From Puniceicoccales bacterium (lineage in GTDB: Bacteria; Verrucomicrobiota; Verrucomicrobiae; Opitutales; LL51): DNA of 6,563 nt. The DNA lies in NCBI GenBank assembly GCA_031283485.1, contig JAITBR010000062.1, positions 1 to 6,563 on the forward strand, written 5' to 3'. Positions 1 through 6,241 of this stretch are shown here, one piece after another. The notes below the pieces were generated by a model. The model searched no databases. It saw only the letters and a list, made by a program, of their open reading frames with translations, and was not told the origin of the DNA. The position numbers and the translations under genes were made by a program. How positions within the stretch are numbered: position 1 is the stretch's first letter; the number at the start of each line of letters is the position of its first letter.

Positions 1-220
1 TTGGTCCATTTTCAGCATTTAAGGCGGTAGCTAACAGGCGGGCCATTGTGGTCTTGCCAGTGCCGTGTGGACCGGTAAAGCAATAGGCATGAGCAACTCT
101 TCCGCCATTGATTGCATTCCTAAGTGTACGCACTATATGCTCCTGTCCGATCAATTCGTCGAAAGTTCTCGGCCGCCACCTGCGCGCAATCACACGATAT
201 TCACACTCGTTCCCTGACAT
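1..220 (-). CDS. dnaX: DNA polymerase III subunit gamma/tau, N-terminal part (runs off the window edge)
   Basis: Seen: the reverse strand from ATG at 218-220 reads 73 codons to the window edge. They begin [20 protein letters not shown], continue with the GQEH motif (residues 25-28) and reach a Walker A P-loop GPHGTGKT (50-57), followed by ARLLATALN. Known: ARxWRPxTFxxxxGQEH followed by a P-loop is the signature of DnaX, the ATPase motor of the clamp loader that puts the beta clamp on DNA at the replication fork. The first zinc-ligand cysteine expected in the LNC motif is alanine here (A69). The N-terminus is about six residues longer than in E. coli. No Shine-Dalgarno precedes the ATG; a promoter-like pair sits so that the transcript could start at the ATG. 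dgkA ends 38 bp upstream on the same strand, so co-transcription is also possible. Identity is very likely; the C-terminal three quarters or more are missing. Confidence 0.95.
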   Translation of the reverse strand, partial: MSGNECEYRVIARRWRPRTFDELIGQEHIVRTLRNAINGGRVAHAYCFTGPHGTGKTTMARLLATALNAENGP

Positions 221-226
221 GTCAAA

Positions 227-254
227 AATTTAGGAGCGGCACCTTTAAAGTAAA
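227..254 (-). promoter_or_regulatory. Possible sigma70-type promoter for dnaX (leaderless arrangement)
   Basis: On the minus strand, TTTACT (249-254) and TAAATT (227-232) are separated by 16 bp, each matching the consensus at 4 of 6 positions. The -10-like box ends six bases before the dnaX ATG, so initiation would fall on the A of ATG. It lies wholly in the gap between dgkA and dnaX. In AT-rich DNA such a pair can arise by chance. The main support is that the same geometry recurs at two other genes in the window. Confidence 0.35.
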
Positions 255-258
255 GAAG

Positions 259-612
259 TTATTTAAAAGTTAGGATAAAAATTGCTGAAATTATTATGTT
301 CCATAGCGCAATGTAAACCGCTGCACTGGCCGTATCCTTCGCTTTTTTTGCCAATGCGTGGCGTCTTTTATCGCTCGCCAAATCAACGGCGGCCTCAACG
401 GCTGTGTTAAGACATTCTGCGAGGAGTAACACAAAGAAATCAACCGTTAAAAGCAACAATTTCCACCCCCACCCAAAGATTAGAAAACAAATCGGCCAGA
501 TGATAACGCCGCACATAAATTCTGTGCGAAACGGACGCTCATGCCGCATAAAATTCATTCCACTTATGGAATAACTCAGCGGATTAATCACGTATCGTCG
601 CAATTTAAACAA
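259..612 (-). CDS. dgkA: Diacylglycerol kinase, prokaryotic DgkA family
   Basis: A 117-residue integral membrane protein, close to the 121 residues of E. coli DgkA. It phosphorylates diacylglycerol with ATP to phosphatidate in the inner membrane, which recycles lipid. Seen: an N-terminal amphipathic stretch with FRTE (28-31), hydrophobic segments at about 34-47, 51-68 and 97-115, and the family signature AECLNTAVEAAVD (65-77). This carries E66, N69 and E73, which correspond to catalytic E69, N72 and E76 of E. coli. H85, K92-D93 and SAAV (96-99) follow. The start is uncertain. TTG at 610-612 keeps the N-terminal helix that the family needs; the first downstream ATGs (residues 19 and 22) would remove it. 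No Shine-Dalgarno is visible, and the frame stays open upstream through a T-rich stretch. dnaX lies 38 bp downstream on the same strand, and a phosphoglycerol transferase diverges 54 bp away. That neighbour releases diacylglycerol in known relatives, so DgkA may recycle it. Confidence 0.93.
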   Translation of the reverse strand: MFKLRRYVINPLSYSISGMNFMRHERPFRTEFMCGVIIWPICFLIFGWGWKLLLLTVDFFVLLLAECLNTAVEAAVDLASDKRRHALAKKAKDTASAAVYIALWNIIISAIFILTFK

Positions 613-666
613 AAAAAAGAGAATTTTTTTATTTCTTTTCAGGAGCGTTAAGCATATGCATGGGCA
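613..666. other. Divergent spacer between dgkA and the phosphoglycerol transferase gene
   Basis: 54 bp between the two divergent starts. The dgkA-proximal half is dominated by A and T runs. The other half carries AGGAG (641-645) and two overlapping minimal ORFs. Both genes must be transcribed from here or from inside each other's coding region, but I found no convincing -35/-10 pair for either direction. Confidence 0.7.
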
Positions 667-673
667 ATGGTAA
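656..673 (+). other. Possible five-codon leader ORF with the only well-placed Shine-Dalgarno here
   Basis: ATG at 656-658 opens a reading frame for MHGQW that ends at TAA (671-673). The stop therefore lies inside the start region of the downstream gene (ATG 667-669), in another frame. AGGAG at 641-645 is 10 bases before this ATG but 21 bases before the gene's own ATG. A second mini-frame, MGNGK, starts at 660 and stops at 675-677, so all three frames have an ATG within 12 bases. This could be translational coupling or an accident of sequence. Confidence 0.3.
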
Positions 674-2616
674 ATAAAAGCTCAAATTGTGTTCGAAGTA
701 ATTTGAATGCGCTTTTGTGTAAAATTCTGTCATTATTTGGGCTATTTTCATTGGCTAGGGTAGTTTTTTGGGTTTACAATCGCAACTTCTTTGCGGATGT
801 GGCCGCCGCCGATATTTTTCGCGCCTATCTCGTTGGATTGCGAGTGGATTGGTGCCTAATTTCGTTAATTAGCGCTCCGACAGTTGTTTTATACCTTTTC
901 CCCATTGGGCGTTGCAAATGTGTAACGTTTTTTGCAAATGTGTGGTTTTTTACAGCTTCTTCCATCGCTCTGCTGCTGAACATTTTTGATGCCAAATATT
1001 TCCAATTCACCTTTCGGCGTCTGGGCGGTGAAATTTTTAGCCAATGGGAATTATTCACTGAAAGTTCCGGGATATACTGGAGCGCGCTTTCGTTGTATTG
1101 GCATTTGGTGTTATGCGCCATAATTTTTGTGTACCTTACGTGGTTGATTTCGTTTAAAATAGTGCCATCAGCTGCTAGCAAAAAAAATGTTTGCGCAAAA
1201 AACTACCTAATATTTACTTCGACCATAGCTCTCATTGTACTTGGCATTCGCGGTGGTTTTCAGAATAGGCCATTTCGAATGGCGCATTTGCCAATCTCAC
1301 TGGGTGTCGGCAAGTCTCAGTTTCTCGCCAATAACTCTTGTTTAAATATTATTCACACAAGTGGAAAGGCAGCTCTTCCAGATTTTCAATTTTTTTTGGA
1401 TAGGGATGAGTTGAATCAAAAATTTAGCCCAATACATCCGCGCGGCAATTTCGGTAGATGGCACGGTGCATTTGCGGGAAAAAATGTGGTTGTACTGATT
1501 CTTGAAAGTTTCACTGCGCAAAATATTGGATTTTTGGATCGCAAGTACAAGGTTTACCCCGAGCGGACATTTACTCCATTTTTAGACGATTTACTGGCCA
1601 AAAGTCTGCACTTTGACGGATTTGCCAATGGAATGACCTCCATCGATGGATTAACTGCCATATTGGAGGGCGTTCCGGCGCTGTTTGAATCACCATTTGT
1701 TACCAGCGCATTTTCCTGTAACCGCGGCAATGTGCCGCTCAAAGCGATGCGCCAAATGGGGTATGCCACACTATTCTTTTGTGGTGGCAAGAGGAATTCG
1801 TGCAATTTTGACAGTGGTCGTGCACACGCTGGTGTGGAAAAATATCTGTCGCGATACGATTTTTTTAGGCGGCATCCAAATTTGATACGGGCAGATGTAA
1901 GTGGCACTTGGGGAGTGCACGACGAAGAATTTTTGCAATTTGTGTCCGAAATCTTAAGTGAATCCAAGTCTCCATTTTTTGCTACAATTTTTACACTGTC
2001 GTCGCATTATCCCTTTGAATTTCCAAAAAAATACAAGGGGCATTTTCCCGCGGGAGAGCACCCATTACAGGAGGTGACGGCGTATACCGATTTTGCACTT
2101 AGGCGCTTCTTCGAAGCTGCGCAGCACACGGATTGGTATAATAATACCATTTTTATTTTGGTTGCAGACCACACCGCCTGTGCCACTGAGCGATACTATC
2201 GAACAGCCTTGGGTGGATATTCGATTCCGTTTGCAATTTTCGATCCCAGCGGCAAATTGCACGGGGAAAGCGACCTGATTGCTCAGCAGATAGACATAAT
2301 GCCGACGATTTTGGACCTTGTGGGGTATGATGAAGCTTGTTTTTCGTTCGGCCATAGCCTGTTCGACGAAAATGCTCCTCGCTTTGCGGTGAGTTACAAA
2401 AACGGAACATACCAAATAATAACGAGCAAATACGTCCTTCAATTTGAAGGCAAAAGCACAATCGGCTTTTACTTGCGCTCGGATTTTTTGCTGAAAAATA
2501 ATTTGGTGCAATCGATTGAATACAAGCAAGATATAGAATGTATTGAAGCCTTGTTGAAAGCCTTTTTGCAGCAATATAGCCACAGTTTACGCATGAACAA
2601 AATGACGTGCGAGTGA
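667..2616 (+). CDS. LTA synthase/OpgB-like membrane phosphoglycerol transferase (sulfatase fold)
   Basis: A 649-residue protein, the usual size for the LtaS family. Seen: five hydrophobic segments (about 18-38, 62-79, 86-106, 143-163, 179-194), then a large domain outside the cytoplasm with alkaline-phosphatase/sulfatase superfamily motifs. These are VVLILESF with E280, GMTSIDG with T324 (expected nucleophile), TWGVHDEEF (414-422), LSSHYPF with H447, and VADH with D501-H502. E280, T324 and D501-H502 match the metal site and nucleophile of S. aureus LtaS. Known: these enzymes transfer glycerol phosphate from phosphatidylglycerol to a polymer or glucan, leaving diacylglycerol. Because the organism appears diderm (secretin present), a periplasmic-glucan or other glycan acceptor is likelier than lipoteichoic acid; this is an inference. 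An in-frame TAA (649-651) blocks any earlier start. Oddity: where relatives have FFHGG, this protein has FFCGG (C372), losing the histidine equivalent to substrate-binding H347. dgkA diverges upstream. A gspF-like gene follows 43 bp downstream, apparently with its own promoter. Confidence 0.88.
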   Translation: MVNKSSNCVRSNLNALLCKILSLFGLFSLARVVFWVYNRNFFADVAAADIFRAYLVGLRVDWCLISLISAPTVVLYLFPIGRCKCVTFFANVWFFTASSIALLLNIFDAKYFQFTFRRLGGEIFSQWELFTESSGIYWSALSLYWHLVLCAIIFVYLTWLISFKIVPSAASKKNVCAKNYLIFTSTIALIVLGIRGGFQNRPFRMAHLPISLGVGKSQFLANNSCLNIIHTSGKAALPDFQFFLDRDELNQKFSPIHPRGNFGRWHGAFAGKNVVVLILESFTAQNIGFLDRKYKVYPERTFTPFLDDLLAKSLHFDGFANGMTSIDGLTAILEGVPALFESPFVTSAFSCNRGNVPLKAMRQMGYATLFFCGGKRNSCNFDSGRAHAGVEKYLSRYDFFRRHPNLIRADVSGTWGVHDEEFLQFVSEILSESKSPFFATIFTLSSHYPFEFPKKYKGHFPAGEHPLQEVTAYTDFALRRFFEAAQHTDWYNNTIFILVADHTACATERYYRTALGGYSIPFAIFDPSGKLHGESDLIAQQIDIMPTILDLVGYDEACFSFGHSLFDENAPRFAVSYKNGTYQIITSKYVLQFEGKSTIGFYLRSDFLLKNNLVQSIEYKQDIECIEALLKAFLQQYSHSLRMNKMTCE

Positions 2617-2624
2617 CAAATTAA

Positions 2625-2653
2625 TTGCGAGCGCGAATTGTTTTCGCTACAAT
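2625..2653 (+). promoter_or_regulatory. Sigma70-type promoter for the gspF-like gene (leaderless arrangement)
   Basis: TTGCGA (2625-2630), a 17-bp spacer, then TACAAT (2648-2653). The -10 box matches the consensus at 5 of 6 positions, the -35 at 4 of 6, and the spacing is ideal. The -10 box ends six bases before GTG 2660-2662, so the predicted +1 is the G of the start codon. It fits in the 43-bp gap after the phosphoglycerol transferase stop. The -10 box overlaps a perfect inverted repeat. Confidence 0.55.
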
Positions 2654-2660
2654 CGTAGCG
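2645..2660. repeat. Perfect 6-bp inverted repeat over the -10 box and start of the gspF-like gene
   Basis: CGCTAC (2645-2650), loop AATC (2651-2654), GTAGCG (2655-2660). The right arm ends on the G of the GTG start codon, and the -10 box TACAAT lies across the left arm and loop. As DNA it could be an operator. As RNA read through from upstream it would put a hairpin against the start codon. No T-run follows, so it is not an intrinsic terminator. Confidence 0.6.
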
Positions 2661-3880
2661 TGAAGTTCAAATATAAAGGTTTGGAGGCTTCTGGAAAAAT
2701 CATTTGCGGCCATGTGGAGGCAGGTTCACGCAAAAAGGCCATGCAATCGCTAATTTGTGATGGTATTGCGGTTTTGGCTCTGAATGAAATGTTGGATAAA
2801 GTGCCGCTAAAGTTGGCATTTTTGCGTGAAAATGAGCGATTAAAATTTTCCGATGGAGAAATGTGTCATTTTTTTGACAAATTGGCCTATCTGTGTGGTG
2901 GTGGTTTGTTACTTCCGGATGCCATTGAGTCAATAGCTCGGAACACATCCAGTGCAAAAGAGCAATCCCTAAGCTGTCGGATCTTGGAACATTTAAGGGA
3001 CGGTGACAATTTTACGCAGGCAATTAAAAAGTGTTATAGCTTTTTAGACAACAGTATGTTAAGCATGTTAGAATTGGGAGACTTAACGGGCAAATTTACC
3101 CGTTCTCTGCGCAGCATCGTTGATTTGCTGCGGCGCAAAATTGAAACAAAAAAACGTTTCATGGCGGGCTTAAGCTACCCAATTTTCATATGCTGCGTTG
3201 CATTTGTGGTAATTTTGGTATTTTTATTTTACCTGATGCCCAAAATGACCACCATGATGCATGGTTTTGGTGGAAAATTGCCGAAAATGGCTTCCATTTT
3301 GGTGCATTGTTCGCAGGGGGTTGCGCATTATTTTCCGACATTTTTGCTGCTATTGGGCATTGCTGGAATATGGGTGCGATATCTTTATAAGTGCGATCGA
3401 TATAAATTTATTTTAGACAAAATTTTTATTAAAATTCCAATCATCGGACACTTATATGTATTGTTCATTCGCATGCGAATTTCTAGCATTTTGTCGGAAT
3501 TAATATCCAGTGGCGTATCGGTTTCAGAAGCGATCACCGCAGTTGCCGGTACAATTTCAAATTCCTTTTTTAGAAAAAACTACGCCGAAGCGCGCGACGC
3601 CATTTTAGACGGAATGTCGCTCGCTTCCGCATTTAAAATTCATGGAGTTTTTGACGGATCTGCGACAGATATCATAGCGGTGGGAGAAAAAATTGGCGAT
3701 GTTGCCTCGCATTTCGCCTCCCTCGCTACGATGTATGACGTACAATTGGATACTTTTTTGAAAAAAGTAATCACACTTACCTCATCCGTGGCTCTATTAT
3801 TTGCCTTTACAATTGTTGCAATCCTGTCCCTAAGTATCGTTTCCTCTGTGCTGAATTTCAATGCAAAACTCATGCACTGA
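2660..3880 (+). CDS. GspF/PilC-family inner-membrane platform protein (type II secretion or type IV pilus)
   Basis: 406 residues, the family's normal length. It forms the cytoplasmic-membrane platform on which the assembly ATPase drives pilus or pseudopilus growth. Seen: an N-terminal MKFKYKGLEASGK module typical of GspF/PilC (about 1-45). The first T2SSF domain (about 64-195) has FFDKLAYLCGGGLLLPDAIE, LELGDLTGKF and a YPIFI-type membrane segment (173-193), followed by PKMTTMM. A second hydrophobic segment is at 225-240. The second T2SSF domain (about 252-365) has LSELISSGVSVSEAI and VGEKIGDVASHF. A last membrane segment is at 370-396. GTG 2660 is chosen because the first residues already match the family's N-terminus and there is no ATG, GTG or TTG in frame in the gap. 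No Shine-Dalgarno is present. The last membrane segment begins with TSS where relatives usually have a conserved Glu-Pro. A secretin faces it across ffs; no ATPase or pilin gene is in view, so T2SS and T4P cannot be separated. Confidence 0.92.
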   Translation: MKFKYKGLEASGKIICGHVEAGSRKKAMQSLICDGIAVLALNEMLDKVPLKLAFLRENERLKFSDGEMCHFFDKLAYLCGGGLLLPDAIESIARNTSSAKEQSLSCRILEHLRDGDNFTQAIKKCYSFLDNSMLSMLELGDLTGKFTRSLRSIVDLLRRKIETKKRFMAGLSYPIFICCVAFVVILVFLFYLMPKMTTMMHGFGGKLPKMASILVHCSQGVAHYFPTFLLLLGIAGIWVRYLYKCDRYKFILDKIFIKIPIIGHLYVLFIRMRISSILSELISSGVSVSEAITAVAGTISNSFFRKNYAEARDAILDGMSLASAFKIHGVFDGSATDIIAVGEKIGDVASHFASLATMYDVQLDTFLKKVITLTSSVALLFAFTIVAILSLSIVSSVLNFNAKLMH

Positions 3881-3916
3881 CGCACCAAAATACCAAACCT
3901 AATGATCCATCTCACT

Positions 3917-3929
3917 ATAAATGAAAAAA
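3917..3929 (-). terminator. T-tract at the 3' end of ffs, possible terminator
   Basis: On the minus strand, six T's (3924-3929) directly follow the 3' arm of the SRP RNA, then CATTTAT. The closing stem of the RNA (3' end UACUCAAC) could act as the terminator hairpin, but that stem is long-range rather than local, so this is a weak call. Confidence 0.35.
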
Positions 3930-4024
3930 GTTGAGTACCCCGCTCGCATGAAGATTCCTGACTACCGTTGCTTCCTCCCGGACCTGGCGGGGTTCATCGG
4001 TTCAATCATCGGGCGATACCCAAC
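3930..4024 (-). ncRNA. ffs: Signal recognition particle RNA, small bacterial (4.5S) type
   Basis: On the minus strand the RNA carries the highly conserved SRP core: CCAGGTCCGGGAGGAAGCAA lies about 40 bases from the 5' end (revcomp of about 3965-3985). It contains the symmetric loop (CAGG opposite AGCA) and a GGGA tetraloop of GNRA type, where E. coli has GGAA. The ends pair: 5' GUUGGGUA with 3' UACUCAAC (8 bp, one G-U). Inner arms also pair, for example CGCCCGAUGA with UCAUGCGAGCG allowing bulges. The total of about 95 nt gives the rod-like, Alu-less form found in most Gram-negative bacteria. Role: scaffold that binds Ffh and, with FtsY, targets membrane proteins during translation. It lies between two convergent genes, on the same strand as the secretin. 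Exact ends are estimated from the closing stem. Confidence 0.94.
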
Positions 4025-4031
4025 CTCTCTA

Positions 4032-4060
4032 AATTAATGAAATTTTTCCATGGTACGCAA
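4032..4060 (-). promoter_or_regulatory. Weak candidate promoter for ffs
   Basis: On the minus strand, TTGCGT (4055-4060) and TTAATT (4032-4037) are 17 bp apart. The second ends seven bases before the presumed first nucleotide of the SRP RNA (4024). Each box matches the consensus at only about half its positions. Its placement is the main argument. Confidence 0.3.
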
Positions 4061-4156
4061 GTTTAAATTTTATTGGTAAATTTTGTCCTCAAATGGCTTC
4101 ATTGTCGTATTTCATTGAATGGAAAGGTATTATGAATTAATGTGGATATTGTTTAG
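4061..4156. other. Spacer downstream of the secretin gene, nothing recognised
   Basis: AT-rich stretch between the ffs upstream region and the secretin stop codon (TAG at 4157-4159). On the minus strand it holds two copies of CAATGAA about 10 bases apart and a small CATT-G-AATG palindrome. There is no stable GC-rich stem with a T-run, so no intrinsic terminator for the secretin is visible. Confidence 0.5.
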
Positions 4157-6190
4157 CTATTTTTGCGATGAAAGTATGTTTCTGAAATTTGATGAAGATT
4201 TCTCTTTTTGGAACTTTATCCCATTTGGAGATACGGTGCGTGCGGTCACAAATATCAGTAGATTGCGTTTTTTTACAGTTTCACTCTTTGACCTAAACAT
4301 TTTGCCCAGAAGTGGAATATCACCTAGGATGGGAATTTTATCATGCACCTCCTTGACTTCTTCGTGTGTCAATCCTCCCATGACAACCGTCCAGCCGTTT
4401 TGCACGGTGACTTCCGTGCGAATTTCACGCGTGGAAAAAAGCGGCTGATAGAATCCCGATGGAACATAAACTGTGTTTCCTCCGGTGACGGCCACATTCA
4501 TCCCACCGTATTCCATAAATCCTTCGAATTCAGTGACTTTTGGTTCCAAGCGTAGGCTGATGCTGCTGTCGTTTTCGACCGTTGGGGTCACCCGCATTTC
4601 GACGCCAACATTGCGTGTTGTGAAATCCCTAGGCGTCCCAGCTGTAATGGTCACTCCCGCAGACGTTGAGTTTGCCACAGTTGAGCCGGTGCCGACTTCC
4701 GAGCGGGTTTCACCGTAACTTTGTGGATAGCGCAATTCTTGGGCAACGACTATACTGGCAGTTTTACCCGACAATACCGTCAATTTTGGCGCACTCATTA
4801 GGTCCGAATCAGTTTTTTGCTCCAGTGCGCGGATCATCAGATTTACCTGTGCACGATCAATGACTCCGAGGAAGCTGCCAAAGGGTACGCTCGCCGTTCC
4901 GATGTTTATTTGCCCGGGCAAATTGGGTGGTTGGTTGCTGATTGGAATGGAAATGGGATTGTTATCGCGTACAATTTGGCCATCTCCACGCGATGAATTC
5001 GAGGAAGCAAAGGCTTGAGCCAAGGTTCGCAGATTGTCTATTGCCGGCGTTACTCCCGGTGAAGTTCCAGTGTTTACTTGGGAGTGATCGTTTTTGAATC
5101 GATTTGCCACGTTCCAGCGAAAGGCGAGTTCATCGAGCGCTCCCTGGGTCACTTCTAAAAATTTAGCCTCGATTTCCACCTGCTGCGTTTGATTATATTT
5201 TTGTAAAATGCGTTCGATGCGCTGCAAATTCTTAAGGGTATTAGTAACAATTAGCTGCGAGCCATCGAAGGCCATGTTGCTTCCGTTGGTAGCATTAAAT
5301 TCGACTCCAGCACGCACGAAAAAATTTTTAATAGCGGCTTCTTCTTCGGGGATGCTAGTTTTGGATTCGTGTGCACTATCACTATCCCAATCCTGGTGTC
5401 CGGTTAGTCGTATAACTGCCGCTCGTGAAACTGGGAAAAATTTGGTTTCAAGCTGCTCGCGCATGATTTTTGCATCGCCGATTACGACGGCATCGCGTGT
5501 GTGGTCGCAGCTATAATTTGCAGCTTGACTGACGTAGAAAAGAAGGCGTTCAAGGGAGATGTTGCGTAAATTTAGCGTGATTTTTGGTTCACTTTCTGTG
5601 GCGGGATGAAGCAACACGATGTTCACCCCTTTTTCAAATGGATCATCGGTTGTCGCGTCGTATTTTATTGACAAGTCGGTAATAGTTTCAACCGCCTGAC
5701 TGATTGGAAGGTTTATGAAGCGCGCCTGGGGAATAATGATTTTTGCCAACTTAGTTTCAACTTGGTTGGTCACTTCAGTGGTGCACATTTTTTGGCTATC
5801 TTCGTCGGAAAAGTTCTCCATTTTCCATGTTGCATCGACGTCATCCAGCATATGCATTTTGGCATTCCTATGGGCCTTATTGCTTCTTTCATCCATGGCC
5901 ATTTGTACCATGGTGTGCAACGCAAGGGATTTTTCGTCATCGGGGTAAAGGTTAATTTGCTTGTTAATTACCTCACTAGCTTCATCTAGGTCATCATTTA
6001 TGAAAAGTGTTCGTGCGCGGATGTATAAAATTTCCCGATGATTCGGTTGTGCAATTTGTGTGACGGTAGCAATTTTGGATTTATTTAAGTGCTGACGTCC
6101 GTGATTGCCAAGCGCTATTCCGCAATTTGCCAGGTATAGCACCAGCGCCGCACTGGTCATCGTTACCAATTTACCTTTTATTGAAAACAT
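4157..6190 (-). CDS. Secretin, outer-membrane channel of a type IV pilus/type II secretion system (PVC Amuc_1098-like)
   Basis: 677 residues from ATG 6188-6190. It would form the multimeric outer-membrane pore for pilus fibre or secreted protein. Seen: a signal peptide (MFSIKGK, then a hydrophobic core to about residue 28) and a TPR-like helical pair (about 50-100, with LDEASEVINKQINLYPDDE). A secretin N0/STN-type domain lies at about 153-240 and an N1-type domain at about 250-333. The secretin core (about 336-652) contains VEIEAKFLEV, LMSAPKLTVLSGKTASI and VGVEMRVTPTVE, then VQNGWTVVMGGLT and the hallmark KIPILGDIPLLGKMFRS. Two Ser/Thr/Asn-rich inserts, about 365-430 and 495-525, interrupt the core. 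The pattern ALxQKxxxDLMSAPK...LRYPQSYGE resembles Akkermansia-type secretins. A TTG at 6245-6247 would extend the N-terminus, but it would bury the signal peptide's charged start; ATG 6158-6160 would remove that charge. No Shine-Dalgarno precedes ATG 6190. A GspF/PilC gene lies opposite across ffs, and a nitroreductase gene diverges 87 bp away. Confidence 0.93.
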   Translation of the reverse strand: MFSIKGKLVTMTSAALVLYLANCGIALGNHGRQHLNKSKIATVTQIAQPNHREILYIRARTLFINDDLDEASEVINKQINLYPDDEKSLALHTMVQMAMDERSNKAHRNAKMHMLDDVDATWKMENFSDEDSQKMCTTEVTNQVETKLAKIIIPQARFINLPISQAVETITDLSIKYDATTDDPFEKGVNIVLLHPATESEPKITLNLRNISLERLLFYVSQAANYSCDHTRDAVVIGDAKIMREQLETKFFPVSRAAVIRLTGHQDWDSDSAHESKTSIPEEEAAIKNFFVRAGVEFNATNGSNMAFDGSQLIVTNTLKNLQRIERILQKYNQTQQVEIEAKFLEVTQGALDELAFRWNVANRFKNDHSQVNTGTSPGVTPAIDNLRTLAQAFASSNSSRGDGQIVRDNNPISIPISNQPPNLPGQINIGTASVPFGSFLGVIDRAQVNLMIRALEQKTDSDLMSAPKLTVLSGKTASIVVAQELRYPQSYGETRSEVGTGSTVANSTSAGVTITAGTPRDFTTRNVGVEMRVTPTVENDSSISLRLEPKVTEFEGFMEYGGMNVAVTGGNTVYVPSGFYQPLFSTREIRTEVTVQNGWTVVMGGLTHEEVKEVHDKIPILGDIPLLGKMFRSKSETVKKRNLLIFVTARTVSPNGIKFQKEKSSSNFRNILSSQK

Positions 6191-6241
6191 GAGAAGAGAG
6201 TGTGTTGAAATTTTGTAAAAATTCAACAGCAACGGAATTGC

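Noticed and set aside
232..236. AGGAG on the plus strand near dnaX
   Set aside because: No plus-strand gene starts nearby. On the dnaX strand it reads CTCCT, which is not a ribosome binding site.
641..645. AGGAG as the ribosome binding site for the phosphoglycerol transferase gene
   Set aside because: The distance to ATG 667 is 21 bases, too far for a normal Shine-Dalgarno. An in-frame TAA at 649-651 rules out a closer in-frame start.
1554..1967. 137-codon reading frame on the minus strand
   Set aside because: Antisense to the catalytic part of the phosphoglycerol transferase (E280-H447 region), which constrains the sequence. No domain is recognisable.
2065..2583. 172-codon reading frame on the minus strand
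   Set aside because: It lies entirely inside the phosphoglycerol transferase gene, whose motifs cover the same bases. Its protein has no recognisable domain.
2645..2660. Hairpin as an intrinsic terminator of the phosphoglycerol transferase gene
   Set aside because: The stem is only 6 bp and is followed by TGAAGTTC, not a T-run.
4081..4140. Secretin terminator from the CATTGAATG palindrome and CAATGAA repeats
   Set aside because: The stems are 4 bp, AT-rich and not followed by a T-run at the right distance.
4119..4448. 109-codon reading frame on the plus strand
   Set aside because: Mostly antisense to the conserved C-terminus of the secretin. No start signal and no recognisable family.
6116..6133. 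Possible lipoprotein signal (LANC) in the secretin N-terminus
   Set aside because: The residue before Cys is Asn rather than Gly, Ala or Ser, and the cysteine lies inside the hydrophobic core, so lipidation is unlikely.
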